A stretch of 64,000 nt of DNA from Opitutia bacterium Tous-C4FEB. GTDB taxonomy: Bacteria > Verrucomicrobiota > Verrucomicrobiia > Opitutales > Opitutaceae. The notes under the pieces are model-generated. The model ran no database searches. It had not been told where the DNA came from and saw only the letters and a list, made by a program, of their open reading frames with translations. The position numbers and the translations under genes were made by a program. The DNA lies in assembly GCA_002304445.1 (NCBI GenBank), contig NEVA01000013.1, forward strand, positions 57,575-121,574. The letters run 5' to 3'. Shown piece after piece: positions 16,272 to 26,198 of the stretch; position 1 is the first letter of the stretch, and each line of letters opens with the position of its first letter.

Positions 16272-16450
16272 AGCGTCTGGAAATTGAGTAATCACTTTCC
16301 AAAAAGCCAGCCTTCAATCGCAAGATACCCGCTTCGCCGGGAAATTTTTTTCTCACCGTCCGCGAATCCATTTTCCAACTCAATCGTCCGCGATCCGCCC
16401 TCGGTTTCCCGCGCTTGTTACAACCGCCACAACATTTCTAACTCCCTTAC

Positions 16451-17722
16451 ATGATGCCTCCGGACCTCAAATCTCGTCGTGACCGCCTTGCGAACGCGCT
16501 GCCCCTCGGGGACGCCATCCTTGTGGTCGGATCCGGCCAACCCATTCCTCTGCCTGAGAACAGTGACCAGACCTACCCGTTCTTCAGTCACGCCGAATAT
16601 ACCTACCTCACCGACGATGACTGCATCGACGGCGTCATTGCTTACGATCCCCGCGACAACGAGTGGCTTTCCTTTGTCCCCGCCGTCACCGAGGGCGAAC
16701 GCGTTTGGGAGGGGACCACACAGCGCCTCGGCCTCCCTCTCGCCGAGTTTTCTCCCTGGCTCGCCGCCCGCAGCGGCCGCCCGATCGCCAACTTGGGTGC
16801 CCTCCGCCCCGACATTCCTGCCGACGTCCCGCTCATCTCACGTATCCGCGACGCTTTCCGCCACGCCCGGCGCCCCAAAGACGCCGAGGAAATCACCGTG
16901 CTGCGCGCTGCGGCCGCCGCCACCACCGCCGGCTATGCCGCGATTCCAGCACTCCTCCGCCCCGGTATCACCGAGCGTGCGCTGCAGATCGAACTCGAAG
17001 CCGGCTTCTTCCGCGCCGGCGCGACGCGCACCGGCTACAACACCATTGTCGGCACGGGGCCCAACTCCGCCATCCTGCACTTTTCCCCCACGGCTCGCGC
17101 CGCCCGGACCGGCGAGTTTGTCTTGATCGACGCCGGAGCGGCCATCGGTCGTTACACCGCCGATGTGACGCGCACCTATGTTGTCGGGACACCGAGCCCG
17201 TTTCAACGCGACCTTTACCAAGTCGTCCTCGCCGCGGAAGAGCGCGCCATCGCCCGCTGCGTGCCCGGCGCCGAGTGGACCGACATCCACCTCGCCTGCG
17301 CCGTCGATCTCGTCGCCGGCCTCGTGGCGATGAACGTCATGCACGGCCACCCCGAGTCACTCGTCGAAGCGGAAGCGCACACGCTTTTCTTTCCCCACGG
17401 CCTCGGCCACATGGTCGGGCTCGGTGTGCGCGACGCCAGCGGCCTCTTGCCCGGCCGCACCAAAAACCCCCGACCCTGCCTGCGCACGCTCCGCATGGAT
17501 CTCCCGCTCGCGGCCGGCTACATGGTCACCATCGAGCCCGGGCTCTATTTCATCCCGCCGCTTCTCCAAGATCCGGCCCGCCGCGAAAAACACCGCGACT
17601 CCGTCAATTGGCCCCTCGTCGATCAGCATCTCCACCTTGGCGGCGTCCGCGTCGAGGACAACATCCTCGTCACCGCCGACGGCCCGGAAAACCTGACCGC
17701 CGCGATTCCAAAAACACTTTAG
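16451..17722 (+). CDS. Xaa-Pro aminopeptidase (M24B)
   Basis: A 423-residue metallopeptidase of the PepP type. The N-terminal domain begins DLKSRRDRLANALPLGDAIL and includes FSHAEYTYLTDDD (AMP_N domain). The catalytic domain shows D in LIDAGAAIG (about 226), D in ADVTRTYV (about 237), H in HGLGHMVGLGV (about 319), E in TIEPGLYF (about 361) and E in RVEDNILV (about 401). It cleaves the bond before proline at peptide N-termini in the cytosol. It is longer and closer to PepP than the M24 protein at 10286. Confidence 0.9.
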   Translation: MMPPDLKSRRDRLANALPLGDAILVVGSGQPIPLPENSDQTYPFFSHAEYTYLTDDDCIDGVIAYDPRDNEWLSFVPAVTEGERVWEGTTQRLGLPLAEFSPWLAARSGRPIANLGALRPDIPADVPLISRIRDAFRHARRPKDAEEITVLRAAAAATTAGYAAIPALLRPGITERALQIELEAGFFRAGATRTGYNTIVGTGPNSAILHFSPTARAARTGEFVLIDAGAAIGRYTADVTRTYVVGTPSPFQRDLYQVVLAAEERAIARCVPGAEWTDIHLACAVDLVAGLVAMNVMHGHPESLVEAEAHTLFFPHGLGHMVGLGVRDASGLLPGRTKNPRPCLRTLRMDLPLAAGYMVTIEPGLYFIPPLLQDPARREKHRDSVNWPLVDQHLHLGGVRVEDNILVTADGPENLTAAIPKTL

Positions 17723-17739
17723 CTGTTTGAGCGAAAACC

Positions 17740-18010
17740 CGCCGCATTCCACCCGTGACGATCGCCAGCGTCGCGAGGGAATTTACCGGCATGAGGATCG
17801 CCACCAATAGCGGATGCATTTTTCCCGCCACCGCGAGGCCCACTGCGAGCACGTTGGAGGCAACCGAGAAACCAAAATCATCCACTGCGCCCTCCAGCGC
17901 ACGCCAGCTACTTCGAAGAGCGCACGGATCCCGCCGATCCCGCGCCCGAGGCAAGCGGAAGTATTCGCAATCGCCAGGGGAGTGAAAATTCCATGGACAA
18001 GTCCGGCGAA
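17740..18010 (-). pseudogene. Remnant C-terminus of a heavy-metal P-type ATPase
   Basis: In one minus-strand frame FGFSVASNVLAVGLAVAGK and HPLLVAILMPVNSLATLAIV match the last two membrane helices of CtpA/CcoI-type copper ATPases, including the MP-x-S-S-like turn. The residues expected just before (NTSACLGRGIGGIRALFEVA) are in another frame, so there is a frameshift near 17890, and the phosphorylation and ATP-binding domains are absent. This is a decayed 3' end of a gene that once ran toward 17740. It fills most of the gap from 17723 to 18029. Confidence 0.6.
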
Positions 18011-18029
18011 ATTCCGCTGAACTCCGACC

Positions 18030-18269
18030 ATGTCCTCGCCTCTCGGAAAACTCACCAGCCCAACCAGTCTCGCGGTCGATGCCGTGCTCGTGCTCTCATT
18101 CTTCGCCTTCATGTATTGGCTCGTCGAATCGCATGTGCCGTCCAACGACCCTAAAATGGTCACGCTCTGGGCCGGCCTGACTTCCGCCTGTATGTCTTCC
18201 GTTTTTTGGCTCGCCGTTCAGATGTTCCGGGTCGTTTTGAAGGCCCAGTTGATGGCGAAGAAGAAATAA
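18030..18269 (+). CDS. Small membrane protein, unknown function
   Basis: A 79-residue protein with two hydrophobic segments: LAVDAVLVLSFFAFMYWLV (about 14-32) and WAGLTSACMSSVFWLAVQMF (about 48-67), and a basic tail KAQLMAKKK. I know no family. The good start, coding composition and a strong terminator 36 bp after the stop support a real gene. It stands divergent to the ATPase remnant; a former link to copper or oxidase assembly is only a guess. Confidence 0.6.
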   Translation: MSSPLGKLTSPTSLAVDAVLVLSFFAFMYWLVESHVPSNDPKMVTLWAGLTSACMSSVFWLAVQMFRVVLKAQLMAKKK

Positions 18270-18304
18270 TCCTTCGCGATCGTCGAACTTCCGATTTTTT
18301 AGCC

Positions 18305-18333
18305 GGCGCGTGAAAGCTCACGCGCCTTTTTTT
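18305..18333 (+). terminator. Rho-independent terminator
   Basis: GGCGCGTGA (18305-18313) pairs with TCACGCGCC (18318-18326) and is followed by seven T. It lies between two convergent genes. Confidence 0.9.
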
Positions 18334-18361
18334 GTGTCCCCGCGCCCCGCGTCGGGCTCCC

Positions 18362-19174
18362 TTAGCCAAACTGCAACGGCTTTTTGCGCTTTTCGACGCG
18401 CGCCGACGCGATGATCGCGATCTCATACAACAGATAAAGCGGAGCCGCGAACATCGACTGGGTCACAGGGTCGGGTGTGGGCGTGACGATCGCGGCGATC
18501 ACAAAGATCACGATAATCGCATGGCGCCGGTATTTCCTCAGAAACGCCGTCGTCATCAGACCCAACCAAACGAGCAAAATGATGATAAGGGGAAATTGGA
18601 AGGAGGTCCCGACGCCCAGCACCAGCCAAGTGAGCAGACTGTAGTAGCTGCCCGGCGTCCACCGCGCGGCGTAATTGAAAAAGGTATTCAACTCGATCGA
18701 CACCCGAATCGTGCTCGGCACCAAAAGGAAATAAGCGAACGCCGCTCCGAGCAAGAAAAGCACCATCGCCGAAACACACATCGGCAAAACCGCTTTCAAC
18801 TCTTTTGCCGTGAGCGCCGGGGCGACAAATTGCCCGATGAACAACAGACAAAACGGCAGAGCCATCACCAAGCCTCCGAGCAGACACATCTGAATAATGA
18901 CGTTGAAAACCTCCATGATCGAGACGGTCGAGAGCTCGAGCGCGAACGTCGGGTAATCGACCTTGACCGAGTTCAGCGGCCAAAGGAGCACATCGTTAAA
19001 CTCCTTCAGAAAATAACCGATCAAGCCGGCGAAGAGCAGAAAAGTCGCCGCGCACTTGATGAGCGTCCAACGCATCTCTTCGAGATGATCGAAGAAACCC
19101 ATCGGCTTCTCGCGGGCATCCGGCACCGGCTCGGGATTGGACTCTTCGTAGGGAAATTCTTCGGGTGCGCTCAC
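18362..19174 (-). CDS. tatC: Sec-independent protein translocase TatC
   Basis: A 270-residue inner-membrane protein with six hydrophobic segments. The start of the core, GFFDHLEEMRWTLIKCAATF, is the TatC signature (HLxELRxR), here HLEEMRW. GTSFQFPLIIILLVWLGL and IVTPTPDPVTQSMFAAPLYL with the P-D-P turn also match. TatC binds twin-arginine signals of folded export substrates. The acidic N-terminal 25 residues (PEEFPYEESNPEP) are an extension. TatA is not adjacent. A Tat-like signal occurs on the phosphoesterase at 24519. Confidence 0.95.
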   Translation of the reverse strand: MSAPEEFPYEESNPEPVPDAREKPMGFFDHLEEMRWTLIKCAATFLLFAGLIGYFLKEFNDVLLWPLNSVKVDYPTFALELSTVSIMEVFNVIIQMCLLGGLVMALPFCLLFIGQFVAPALTAKELKAVLPMCVSAMVLFLLGAAFAYFLLVPSTIRVSIELNTFFNYAARWTPGSYYSLLTWLVLGVGTSFQFPLIIILLVWLGLMTTAFLRKYRRHAIIVIFVIAAIVTPTPDPVTQSMFAAPLYLLYEIAIIASARVEKRKKPLQFG

Positions 19175-19326
19175 GTTGGCAAAGGTTGGGAACGTGCAGC
19201 GTGCGGGGAATTTTCCAAAACAAAAGCGCGATGTTCGAAATCGTCCGGATCAGGCCGTCAACGGCCGAAGCGCGCCCGCGAATTGACTCCGCTTCAAACC
19301 GGTCGCTCATACTTTCCACCGGCCAA

Positions 19327-20619
19327 ATGGACCCCACTCCCGCCCCGCGCACTCCTTCGACCCGATTCCGTCGCCTTGGCCTCGAAACCGGTTTGGCCGT
19401 GCCGATCGGGTTGTTGGCCGGTTCCTCCAGTGCGCTCTTTTTGTGGTCGCTGGACCGGGTCACCGCAGCCCGCTGGCATTCGCCGTGGCTGCTTTGGCTC
19501 CTACCCGTCGTCGGTTTCGCGGTAGGGTGGATCTACCTTCGATTTGGCCAGAAAGCCGAGCGGGGCACGCATCTCATCATGGACGAAATCCACACGCCCG
19601 GCGGAGGCGTGCCGACCCGGATGGCTCCGCTGGTACTTTTCGGCACGCTCGCCACGCACCTTTGCGGCGGCTCGGCCGGACGGGAGGGCACCGCGTTGCA
19701 GATGGGCGGCAGTCTCGCCGACGCTTTTTCCCGACTCTGCCGCATCGAGGGTTCCACTCGTCGCACTCTCCTCATCGCCGGTATCGCGGCCGGGTTCGGC
19801 TCGGTCTTTGGCACACCGCTCGCCGGAGCGATTTTTGCCATCGAGGTGCTCGTCGTCGGGCGGCTGGCTTATCGAGATTTTCTGCCGGCGCTCATCGCCA
19901 GCATCGTCGGCGACCTCACCTGCTCGGCATGGGGCATCGACCACGCGTTTTTTTCGTTGGGCGCCGCCGATGGAACTCCGTTCCTTGCGATGCCGGAGCT
20001 GGGGCTCGTCGCCAAGATTATCGCCGCCGCCGTCATCTTCGGCGTGATCAGCCGGGGCTTTAGCGAGGTCACTCATCGACTGCAGGCGAGCTTCAAGCGT
20101 TTTGTGGCCTACGCCCCGCTGCGCCCCTTGCTCGGAGGTCTGACGGTGATCGTGCTCGTTTACGTTCTGGGATCGCGTGACTATCTCGGGATCGGCGTGA
20201 CGTCGCCGGACCCGAAAGCGGTCACTTTGCTCTCCGCATTTCAAACCGAAGGCGCGGAACCGTGGAGTTGGGCCGGCAAATTTCTCTTCACGACCGTTAC
20301 CCTAGCGAGCGGATTCAAAGGCGGCGAAGTCACGCCGTTGTTTTACATCGGTGCAACTCTCGGTCACGCCCTCGCCGTTCCGCTGGGAGCGCCGGTCGCC
20401 CTTTTTGCCGGCCTTGGCCTGATCGGGGTCTTCGCCGGCGCCACGAAAACTCCCCTCGCCTGCACCGTTCTCGGATTGGAGCTCTTCGGCGCACACTATT
20501 CCGTGTATTTCGCACTCGTCTGTTTCATCGCCTACTACACGAGCGGCCGCGCCGGAGTTTATCCCGCTCAACGGTGGCCGGAAAAACCGCTTCCCCCCGA
20601 CCAAATCGACCGCAGTTAA
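19327..20619 (+). CDS. CLC family voltage-gated chloride channel or transporter
   Basis: A 430-residue membrane protein of the CLC family. HLCGGSAGREGTALQMGGSL gives the second selectivity motif with the gating Glu in GREGT (about 119, usually GREGP), GSVFGTPLAGAIFAIEVLVV the helix after it, and SGFKGGEVTPLFYIGATLGH the third motif. The first anion motif (GSGIP) region is modified. It likely moves chloride or fluoride, by channel or proton exchange. ATG 19327 was chosen since the 54 codons upstream overlap the divergent tatC region and look non-coding. Confidence 0.88.
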   Translation: MDPTPAPRTPSTRFRRLGLETGLAVPIGLLAGSSSALFLWSLDRVTAARWHSPWLLWLLPVVGFAVGWIYLRFGQKAERGTHLIMDEIHTPGGGVPTRMAPLVLFGTLATHLCGGSAGREGTALQMGGSLADAFSRLCRIEGSTRRTLLIAGIAAGFGSVFGTPLAGAIFAIEVLVVGRLAYRDFLPALIASIVGDLTCSAWGIDHAFFSLGAADGTPFLAMPELGLVAKIIAAAVIFGVISRGFSEVTHRLQASFKRFVAYAPLRPLLGGLTVIVLVYVLGSRDYLGIGVTSPDPKAVTLLSAFQTEGAEPWSWAGKFLFTTVTLASGFKGGEVTPLFYIGATLGHALAVPLGAPVALFAGLGLIGVFAGATKTPLACTVLGLELFGAHYSVYFALVCFIAYYTSGRAGVYPAQRWPEKPLPPDQIDRS

Positions 20620-20790
20620 ACGGGTCCTCCCGCTTCATTTGACCGGCGATTTCCGTTTGTTTGCCGCGAATTCAGCCGGAAAAACTCAATCGCCTGCTGC
20701 GCCGTTGACAGCCCCGCGCGCGAGCGTTTTTTTTCTGCCCTTCTGCGCTCGCCGCAGCCCCTGTTTTTCTCAACCGCACAACTCATCCAC

Positions 20791-23583
20791 ATGGCCGCAA
20801 AATCCAAAGCAACGAAGTCCGTTCCCGCGAAAAAGAAATCCGCCTCCAAGGCGCCCAAATACGTTTACACGTGGGGCGCCGCCAAAGCCGACGGCAATGG
20901 CACGATGAAGGCCCTCCTCGGAGGCAAAGGCGCCAACCTCGCCGAGATGACTCGCATCGGCCTGCCCGTGCCTCCCGGCTTCACGATCACGACCGAGGTC
21001 TGCACCTATTTCTACGCCAACAAGAAGACCTATCCCGCGACCCTCCAGGCCGAGATGGAAGCCGGCGTGAAAAACATGGAGAAGATCATGGGCACCACCT
21101 TCGGCGCCAAGACCGGTATGCCCCTCCTCGTGGCCGTGCGCTCCGGCGCCCGCGACTCCATGCCCGGCATGATGGACACCATCCTCAACCTCGGCCTCAA
21201 CGACGAGACCGTGGTTGCCCTCGAAAAAGCCACCGGTAACCCCCGCTTCGCCTACGATTGCTACCGCCGCTTCATCCAAATGTACGGCGACGTCGTCATG
21301 GGCGTCCAGAAGCGCGAAGGCGAAGACCACGACCCGTTCGAGCACACCATCCACACCTTCAAGCACGAGCTTTACCACGGCGACATCGAGGACTCCAAAC
21401 TCACCACCGCCGATCAGCAGGAGCTCATCAAGCGTTTCAAAGCCCTCGTCAAAGAGCGCACCGGAAAAGCCTTCCCGAACAGCGCTTGGGACCAACTCCG
21501 CGGTGCCGCCGGCGCCGTCTTCGGCTCCTGGATGAACGACCGCGCCTGCGTCTATCGCCGCAAGTATAACATCCCGACCGAATGGGGCACCGCCGTTAAC
21601 GTTCAGGCCATGGTCTTCGGCAACACCGGTGACACCTCCGGCTCCGGCGTCGCGTTCACCCGCAATCCCGCCAACGGCACCAACGAGTTTTACGGCGAAT
21701 TCCTCGTCAACGCCCAGGGCGAAGACGTCGTCGCCGGCGTCCGCACCCCCGAGCCCGTCTTGAAACTAAAGGACGTGATGCCGAAGTCCTACGCCGAGCT
21801 CCTCAAAGTCCGCAAGACTCTCGAGGCCCACTTCAAGGACGTGCAGGACATCGAATTCACCGTCCAAGAAGGCAAGCTGTTCATGCTCCAGACCCGCAAC
21901 GGCAAACGCACCGCCGCCGCCGGCCTGAAGTTCGCCGCCGACATGGTCCGCGAAAAACTCATCGATTGGGAGACGGCCGTGCTTCGCAATCCCGCCGACC
22001 AACTCGAGCAGCTCCTCGCCCCCATCTTCGATCTCGCCGAGGTCAAGAAGGCCAAGGTCATCGCCACCGGCCTTCCCGCCGGCCCCGGCGCCGCCACCGG
22101 CAAGATCTACTTCAACGCCGACCGCTCCGTGCAGGCCGCCGAGAAGGGCGAAAAAGTTCTCCTCGTCCGCGTCGAGACCTCTCCGGAAGACCTCCGCGGC
22201 ATGATCGCCGCCGAGGGCATTCTCACCGCTCGCGGCGGTGTCTCCTCCCACGCCGCCCTCGTTGCCCGCCAGATGGGCAAGGTCTGCGTCTGCGGCGCTG
22301 CCGGCGTCGTCATCGACTACGACAAGAAGACCGCCACTATCGACGGCCAGACCTTCGGCGAGGGCGACTTCCTCTCGATCGACGGCACCTCCGGCCTCGT
22401 TTACGCGGGCCAGATCAAGACCGCTCCTTCCGAGATCATCTCCGGCCTCCTCAGCAACGACGCCGAGGCCCAGAAGACCGAGAAGTATAAGAACTATGTG
22501 CAGCTCATGAAATGGTGCGCCCAGTCCACCAAGATGAGCGTCCGCACCAACGCCGACACGCCCAAGCAGGCCGCCGAGGCCATGGCTTTCGGCGCCGTGG
22601 GCATCGGCCTCGTCCGCACCGAGCACATGTTTTTCGAAGGCGACCGCATCGACGCGATGCGCGAGATGATCTTGGCCGACAACCTCGCCGACCGCGAGAC
22701 CGCCCTCGCCAAGCTCCTGCCTTACCAGCGCGACGACTTCTACGGGATCTTCAAAGCGCTCAAAGGCTATCCCGCCACCGTCCGCTTCCTCGATCCCCCG
22801 CTCCACGAGTTCCTCCCGAACTCCAAGGAAGCGCAGATGGATCTCGCCCGGAAACTCAACGTTCCCGTCGAGAAAATCATGCACCGCGTGCACGAGCTCC
22901 ACGAGTTCAACCCGATGCTCGGCTTCCGCGGTTGCCGCCTCGGCATCAAGTTCCCGGAGATCACCCGCATGCAGGCCCGCGCCGTCCTCGAGGCCGCCGC
23001 CGATGCGACCAAGCAAGGCTACAAAGCCAAGCCCGAGATCATGATCCCGCTCGTCGGTTTCAAGAAGGAGCTCGATCTCCAAGTGGCCATTGTCCACGAA
23101 GTCGCCGCGCTCGTGCAGAAGGAGAAAAAAGTGAAGATCGCCTACTCCGTCGGCACGATGATCGAGATCCCGCGCGGTGCCCTCACCGCCGACGAAATCG
23201 CTCACACCGCCGAGTTCTTCAGCTTCGGCACCAACGACCTCACGCAGACCTGCTTGGGCATGTCGCGCGACGACTCCGGCAGCTTCCTCGGCACCTACGT
23301 CGAAAACGAGATCGTGAAGAAGAACCCCTTCGCCTCGATCGACCAGTCCGGCGTCGGCCAGCTCGTGAAGATCGCCTGCGAAAAGGGCAACCAGACCCGT
23401 CCCGGCATCAAGCTCGGCATCTGCGGCGAACACGGCGGCGATCCTGATTCCGTCAAATTCTGCCATAAGGTCGGCCTGACCTACGTGTCTTGCTCGCCCT
23501 ACCGCGTGCCGGTCGCCCGCCTCGCCGCCGCGCAAGCCGCGATCGAGGAGAAGCGCGCCGCCGCCAAGGCCAAGAAGAAGTAA
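20791..23583 (+). CDS. ppdK: Pyruvate, phosphate dikinase
   Basis: A 930-residue three-domain enzyme interconverting pyruvate, ATP and phosphate with phosphoenolpyruvate, AMP and PPi. The nucleotide domain starts [20 protein letters not shown]. The phosphohistidine domain has [20 protein letters not shown] with the catalytic His near 487. The PEP/pyruvate barrel carries [17 protein letters not shown] and the end [17 protein letters not shown] lysine-rich 28-residue N-terminal extension and a KK-rich C-terminus lengthen it beyond the usual 870-890. It sits alone, ended by a strong terminator, and may act in PPi-linked glycolysis or gluconeogenesis. Confidence 0.97.
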   Translation: MAAKSKATKSVPAKKKSASKAPKYVYTWGAAKADGNGTMKALLGGKGANLAEMTRIGLPVPPGFTITTEVCTYFYANKKTYPATLQAEMEAGVKNMEKIMGTTFGAKTGMPLLVAVRSGARDSMPGMMDTILNLGLNDETVVALEKATGNPRFAYDCYRRFIQMYGDVVMGVQKREGEDHDPFEHTIHTFKHELYHGDIEDSKLTTADQQELIKRFKALVKERTGKAFPNSAWDQLRGAAGAVFGSWMNDRACVYRRKYNIPTEWGTAVNVQAMVFGNTGDTSGSGVAFTRNPANGTNEFYGEFLVNAQGEDVVAGVRTPEPVLKLKDVMPKSYAELLKVRKTLEAHFKDVQDIEFTVQEGKLFMLQTRNGKRTAAAGLKFAADMVREKLIDWETAVLRNPADQLEQLLAPIFDLAEVKKAKVIATGLPAGPGAATGKIYFNADRSVQAAEKGEKVLLVRVETSPEDLRGMIAAEGILTARGGVSSHAALVARQMGKVCVCGAAGVVIDYDKKTATIDGQTFGEGDFLSIDGTSGLVYAGQIKTAPSEIISGLLSNDAEAQKTEKYKNYVQLMKWCAQSTKMSVRTNADTPKQAAEAMAFGAVGIGLVRTEHMFFEGDRIDAMREMILADNLADRETALAKLLPYQRDDFYGIFKALKGYPATVRFLDPPLHEFLPNSKEAQMDLARKLNVPVEKIMHRVHELHEFNPMLGFRGCRLGIKFPEITRMQARAVLEAAADATKQGYKAKPEIMIPLVGFKKELDLQVAIVHEVAALVQKEKKVKIAYSVGTMIEIPRGALTADEIAHTAEFFSFGTNDLTQTCLGMSRDDSGSFLGTYVENEIVKKNPFASIDQSGVGQLVKIACEKGNQTRPGIKLGICGEHGGDPDSVKFCHKVGLTYVSCSPYRVPVARLAAAQAAIEEKRAAAKAKKK

Positions 23584-23594
23584 TCCGCCTTGCA

Positions 23595-23617
23595 GGAGCG
23601 GCTTCACGCCGCGATCC
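23595..23617. repeat. GGAGCGGC hairpin element, copy 2
   Basis: GGAGCGGC-TTCAC-GCCGC with a closing TCC is similar in plan to the element at 2712. It lies between ppdK and its terminator. Confidence 0.4.
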
Positions 23618-23624
23618 AACGCTC

Positions 23625-23657
23625 AGCCCCGCGCCCTCCCCGGCGCGGGGCTTTTTT
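23625..23657 (+). terminator. Rho-independent terminator of ppdK
   Basis: AGCCCCGCGCC (23625-23635) pairs with GGCGCGGGGCT (23642-23652) and is followed by a T run. Confidence 0.92.
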
Positions 23658-23739
23658 GTGCCCTTCCCACCGCCCGGTATGGCCTCACCTTGCGTGAGGC
23701 CGTTTCATCCCTCGTGAAGTCCTCAACGCCCATGGTCTG

Positions 23740-24436
23740 CCGCCTCTACCGCCCCGCCAGCCCCGCGCCGCGGCGGTCTGGCAGATGCTCCACGACCGCA
23801 CCGCAAAATTCTCCGGCCTATCGGACGGCGGCCACCAGCGCCATCGTCGCCTTCCGGCGCTGCGGAGACCTCCACGCCGGCTTCAACCGCTTCCATTGCC
23901 CCGACTGCGACCACGAATTCCTCCTCGCCTTCACCTGCCAACAGCGCGGCCTCTGCGCCTCCTGCCACCAGCGCCGCACGCTCATTGAGGGCGCATTCAT
24001 CGCAGGCACCATCTGCGCCCCTGTGCCCCACCGGCATCTTGTCCTCACCGTGCCGCGCCTCATCCGCGAGCTATTCCTCGGCGACCGCTCGTTGCTCGGC
24101 CACTTCGACCACGCCGCCCATTGCGCCCTCATCGCCTAGCTTCGCCTCCGCACCGACTGCCCCACCGGCCAGCCGGGTCTCGTGATGGCCCTCCAAACTT
24201 TCGGCGATTTTCTCTTCTGACACCCGCACATCCACGTCATCGCCACCGCTGAAATCTTTGACGCCGACAGCGGATTCCATCTCGCCCTCGCTGGCGGTTG
24301 GGAGGAGTTGCGGGAGCTCTGGCGCCACGCCCGCCTGCACCGGCTGCGCGCCGCTGGCACCCTCGCCGAGTGGCAAATTGCCCGGCTGCAACCTCTCCCG
24401 GACCCGATCTCCCAAAATCCAGTCCCCTATCGGTAG
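23740..24436 (+). pseudogene. Broken IS91-family transposase
   Basis: Pieces of one transposase can be followed: RAAAVWQMLHDRTAKFSGL in one frame, then after a frameshift near 23818 AIVAFRRCGDLHAGFNRF and the zinc-binding cluster FHCPDCDHEF, FTCQQRGLCASCHQRR. HRHLVLTVPRLIRELF follows; the frame then has stops at 24137-24139 and 24218-24220 but continues with PGLVMALQTFGDFLF, HPHIHVIATAEIF and EELRELWRHARLH. These are typical IS91 (Y2 rolling-circle) elements. Similarity ends exactly where repeat copy 1 begins (24397); the catalytic tyrosines are not found, so the element is dead. Confidence 0.8.
24397..24436 (+). repeat. ~40 bp direct repeat, copy 1
   Basis: CCCGGACCCGATCTCCC followed by AAAATCCAGTCCCCTATCGG. 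Copies 2 (26019) and 3 (29798) are in the same orientation. This copy truncates the IS91 transposase frame. Confidence 0.75.
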
Positions 24437-24518
24437 CTCACCTTCTGACGCCACCCAATCGTTGCGTGACGGCCTTGACCGCGCCGCCCGACCAGGCCGA
24501 GCCTAAAACCTGCCGCCC

Positions 24519-25559
24519 ATGAAGACCCGCCGACAATTTCTCGCCGCAGCCGCCACCGTCGCCGTTGCACTGCCCGCCCGCGGCGAGATTCCCGCTGGGA
24601 CCAACGTGCCGTCCGTCGTCCCTGAGGGCGTCCCACTGTTTCGCTTTATCCAGATCAACGACACCCACTACCAATCGCCTCGCGCTGAGGTGATCCACCC
24701 GACCTACCTCCAAGCCAACGGACGCGTGCACTGGCTTTGTGATGCTCTCAAATCGGGCGGGGTGTTCCCACCCGTGGATTTCATCCTACATCTGGGCGAC
24801 ATGACCCATCAACACTCCGTTGATCGAAGGCAGGAATTGAGGACGTTCAAGGCTCTGCTCGATACGCTGCCAGTCCCGACCTACACCGTCGTCGGCAACC
24901 ACGACAACGTTCAGGGCGAGGGAAACCCCGAAAAAGAAGCCCCCTATCGCGAGGTCTTTGGCGAGCGTTTCGACTACACCTTCTCACACAAAGGGGTCGG
25001 CTTTGTCGTCACTGACGTGTCCGGCACCGGAATGCCCGACCTCCCCCCGGCCCGCGTTCTCCGGCGCGAACAACGCTTTCGCGAGCACCTCGATTCCTTC
25101 GGATCACAACCGGTGATCATCGCGGCCCACGTCCCCCTGCTACCGGTCCGTGAATCTGCAGTTCTGGCGAAAAGCTTTGGCTTTGTTTCCCACTACGTCC
25201 GTGAACCGGGCCTGTTGGAAATTGTGCGAACCCACCGGCACCACGTGGTCGCGGTCCTGAGCGGGCATCTACATCTCTCCGGCACAGTCTGGAGCGACGG
25301 CGTCGCTCACATCGACGTCTGCGGCACTGCCTCCTACCCCCACGACATCGCTCTCCACACGGTATATCGAAACTGCTTAAGAACGCAGTTGCTCAGACTC
25401 CCTTCCGATCTGCTCGTCCCATCGACCAATATCCACGGGGCCCATCGATACGGACGAGATTTTACCGATGCGACCCACCCGGACTATACCGGCTACCTTA
25501 TGGGCTCAGCCGCCGAACGTGAGGTTCTTGTGCCACTCCGTCGGCCGCCCCGTCCCTGA
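24519..25559 (+). CDS. Tat-exported calcineurin-like phosphoesterase
   Basis: A 346-residue phosphoesterase. The N-terminus MKTRRQFLAAAATVAVALPA has a twin-arginine-like RRQFL motif and a hydrophobic stretch, so export through the TatC at 18362 is plausible. The metal motifs are IQINDTHY (about 46), LHLGDMTH (about 90), VVGNHDN (about 125), AAHVPLL (about 205) and LSGHLHLSG (about 245). This order matches calcineurin-type enzymes of the CpdA/PhoD-like mixture. Substrate unknown. It lies between repeat copies 1 and 2. Confidence 0.82.
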   Translation: MKTRRQFLAAAATVAVALPARGEIPAGTNVPSVVPEGVPLFRFIQINDTHYQSPRAEVIHPTYLQANGRVHWLCDALKSGGVFPPVDFILHLGDMTHQHSVDRRQELRTFKALLDTLPVPTYTVVGNHDNVQGEGNPEKEAPYREVFGERFDYTFSHKGVGFVVTDVSGTGMPDLPPARVLRREQRFREHLDSFGSQPVIIAAHVPLLPVRESAVLAKSFGFVSHYVREPGLLEIVRTHRHHVVAVLSGHLHLSGTVWSDGVAHIDVCGTASYPHDIALHTVYRNCLRTQLLRLPSDLLVPSTNIHGAHRYGRDFTDATHPDYTGYLMGSAAEREVLVPLRRPPRP

Positions 25560-25591
25560 AGCCAAGCGGAGGGGCCGAGCCCGGCCCCGTT

Positions 25592-25990
25592 TCACCGCAG
25601 GGCCCGCACGACCCTTCCGACCACAACGCCCACCCACCTGAGTGAGCTTGCCACGAGCGCAACCCACAGCGCGGGCGTGCCGACATATCGGAGTTCCAGT
25701 TCATGCCGACCCGGCGCGACGGTGGCCATCGCCAACCCGCGCTGCGAGGTCTTCAACTCCACCGGCCTCCCATCCGATCTCGCGGCATAGCCCGGCAGCC
25801 AGACCCGCGAGGTTTCACCCCACCCCGCCGGCCGGCACCGTCGCCGTGATTTTGCAAGGCCGCAGCGAATCCACGCGTACCGCCACCCGCTCGGAATCAA
25901 AGCGCGAAATGAAGATTTCAACAAAGGGATCGTCATTGCCCTCCGGCATGTTTCCCAGCTCCCGCATGAAGGTAAGCCCGTAGCTTTCCG
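25592..25990 (-). pseudogene. Remnant C-terminus of a YfhO-like membrane protein
   Basis: One frame gives VEIFISRFDSERVAVRVDSL and RPCKITATVPA; after a frameshift near 25830 another gives VWLPGYAARSDGRPVELKTS, then APGRHELELRYVGTPALWVA and a last hydrophobic helix. This is the P-G-W/Y-x-A-x-x-D-G-R ... GRHEVELRY pattern that ends YfhO/DUF6311-like glycosyltransferase-type membrane proteins. The preceding membrane helices are missing, so it is a truncated, frameshifted end lying next to repeat copy 2. The non-coding gap 25560-26198 holds only this remnant and the repeat. Confidence 0.6.
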
Positions 25991-26018
25991 TTTGCCGGCC
26001 CAAATTGCTGCCTTCCCC

Positions 26019-26061
26019 TCCCGGACCCGATCCCCTGAAAATCCAATCCCCTACCAGCGGG
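26019..26061 (+). repeat. ~40 bp direct repeat, copy 2
   Basis: CTCCCGGACCCGATCCCCTG then AAAATCCAATCCCCTACCAG. Two ATCCCCT sub-units are 16 bp apart. It borders the YfhO remnant on one side and the glycolipid cassette on the other. Confidence 0.8.
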
Positions 26062-26198
26062 ACTTTCTTTCGGTGCGGGTAGAGCAATGCCCACGGCAGT
26101 AGCTAGGGAAAAATCCCGCCGCGCGATTTGTAGCCCAATCGTTTCAGAATTTCCACACGAAGGTTACGTACGGGGCGCAAAATGAAGCCGACAAAATC

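Noticed and set aside
21766..23619. Long open frame of 617 codons antisense to ppdK
   Set aside because: It is the third-position shadow of the strongly C-ending ppdK gene: the amino acids are Val/Gly/Glu/Ala-rich with no domain, and ppdK is unambiguous.
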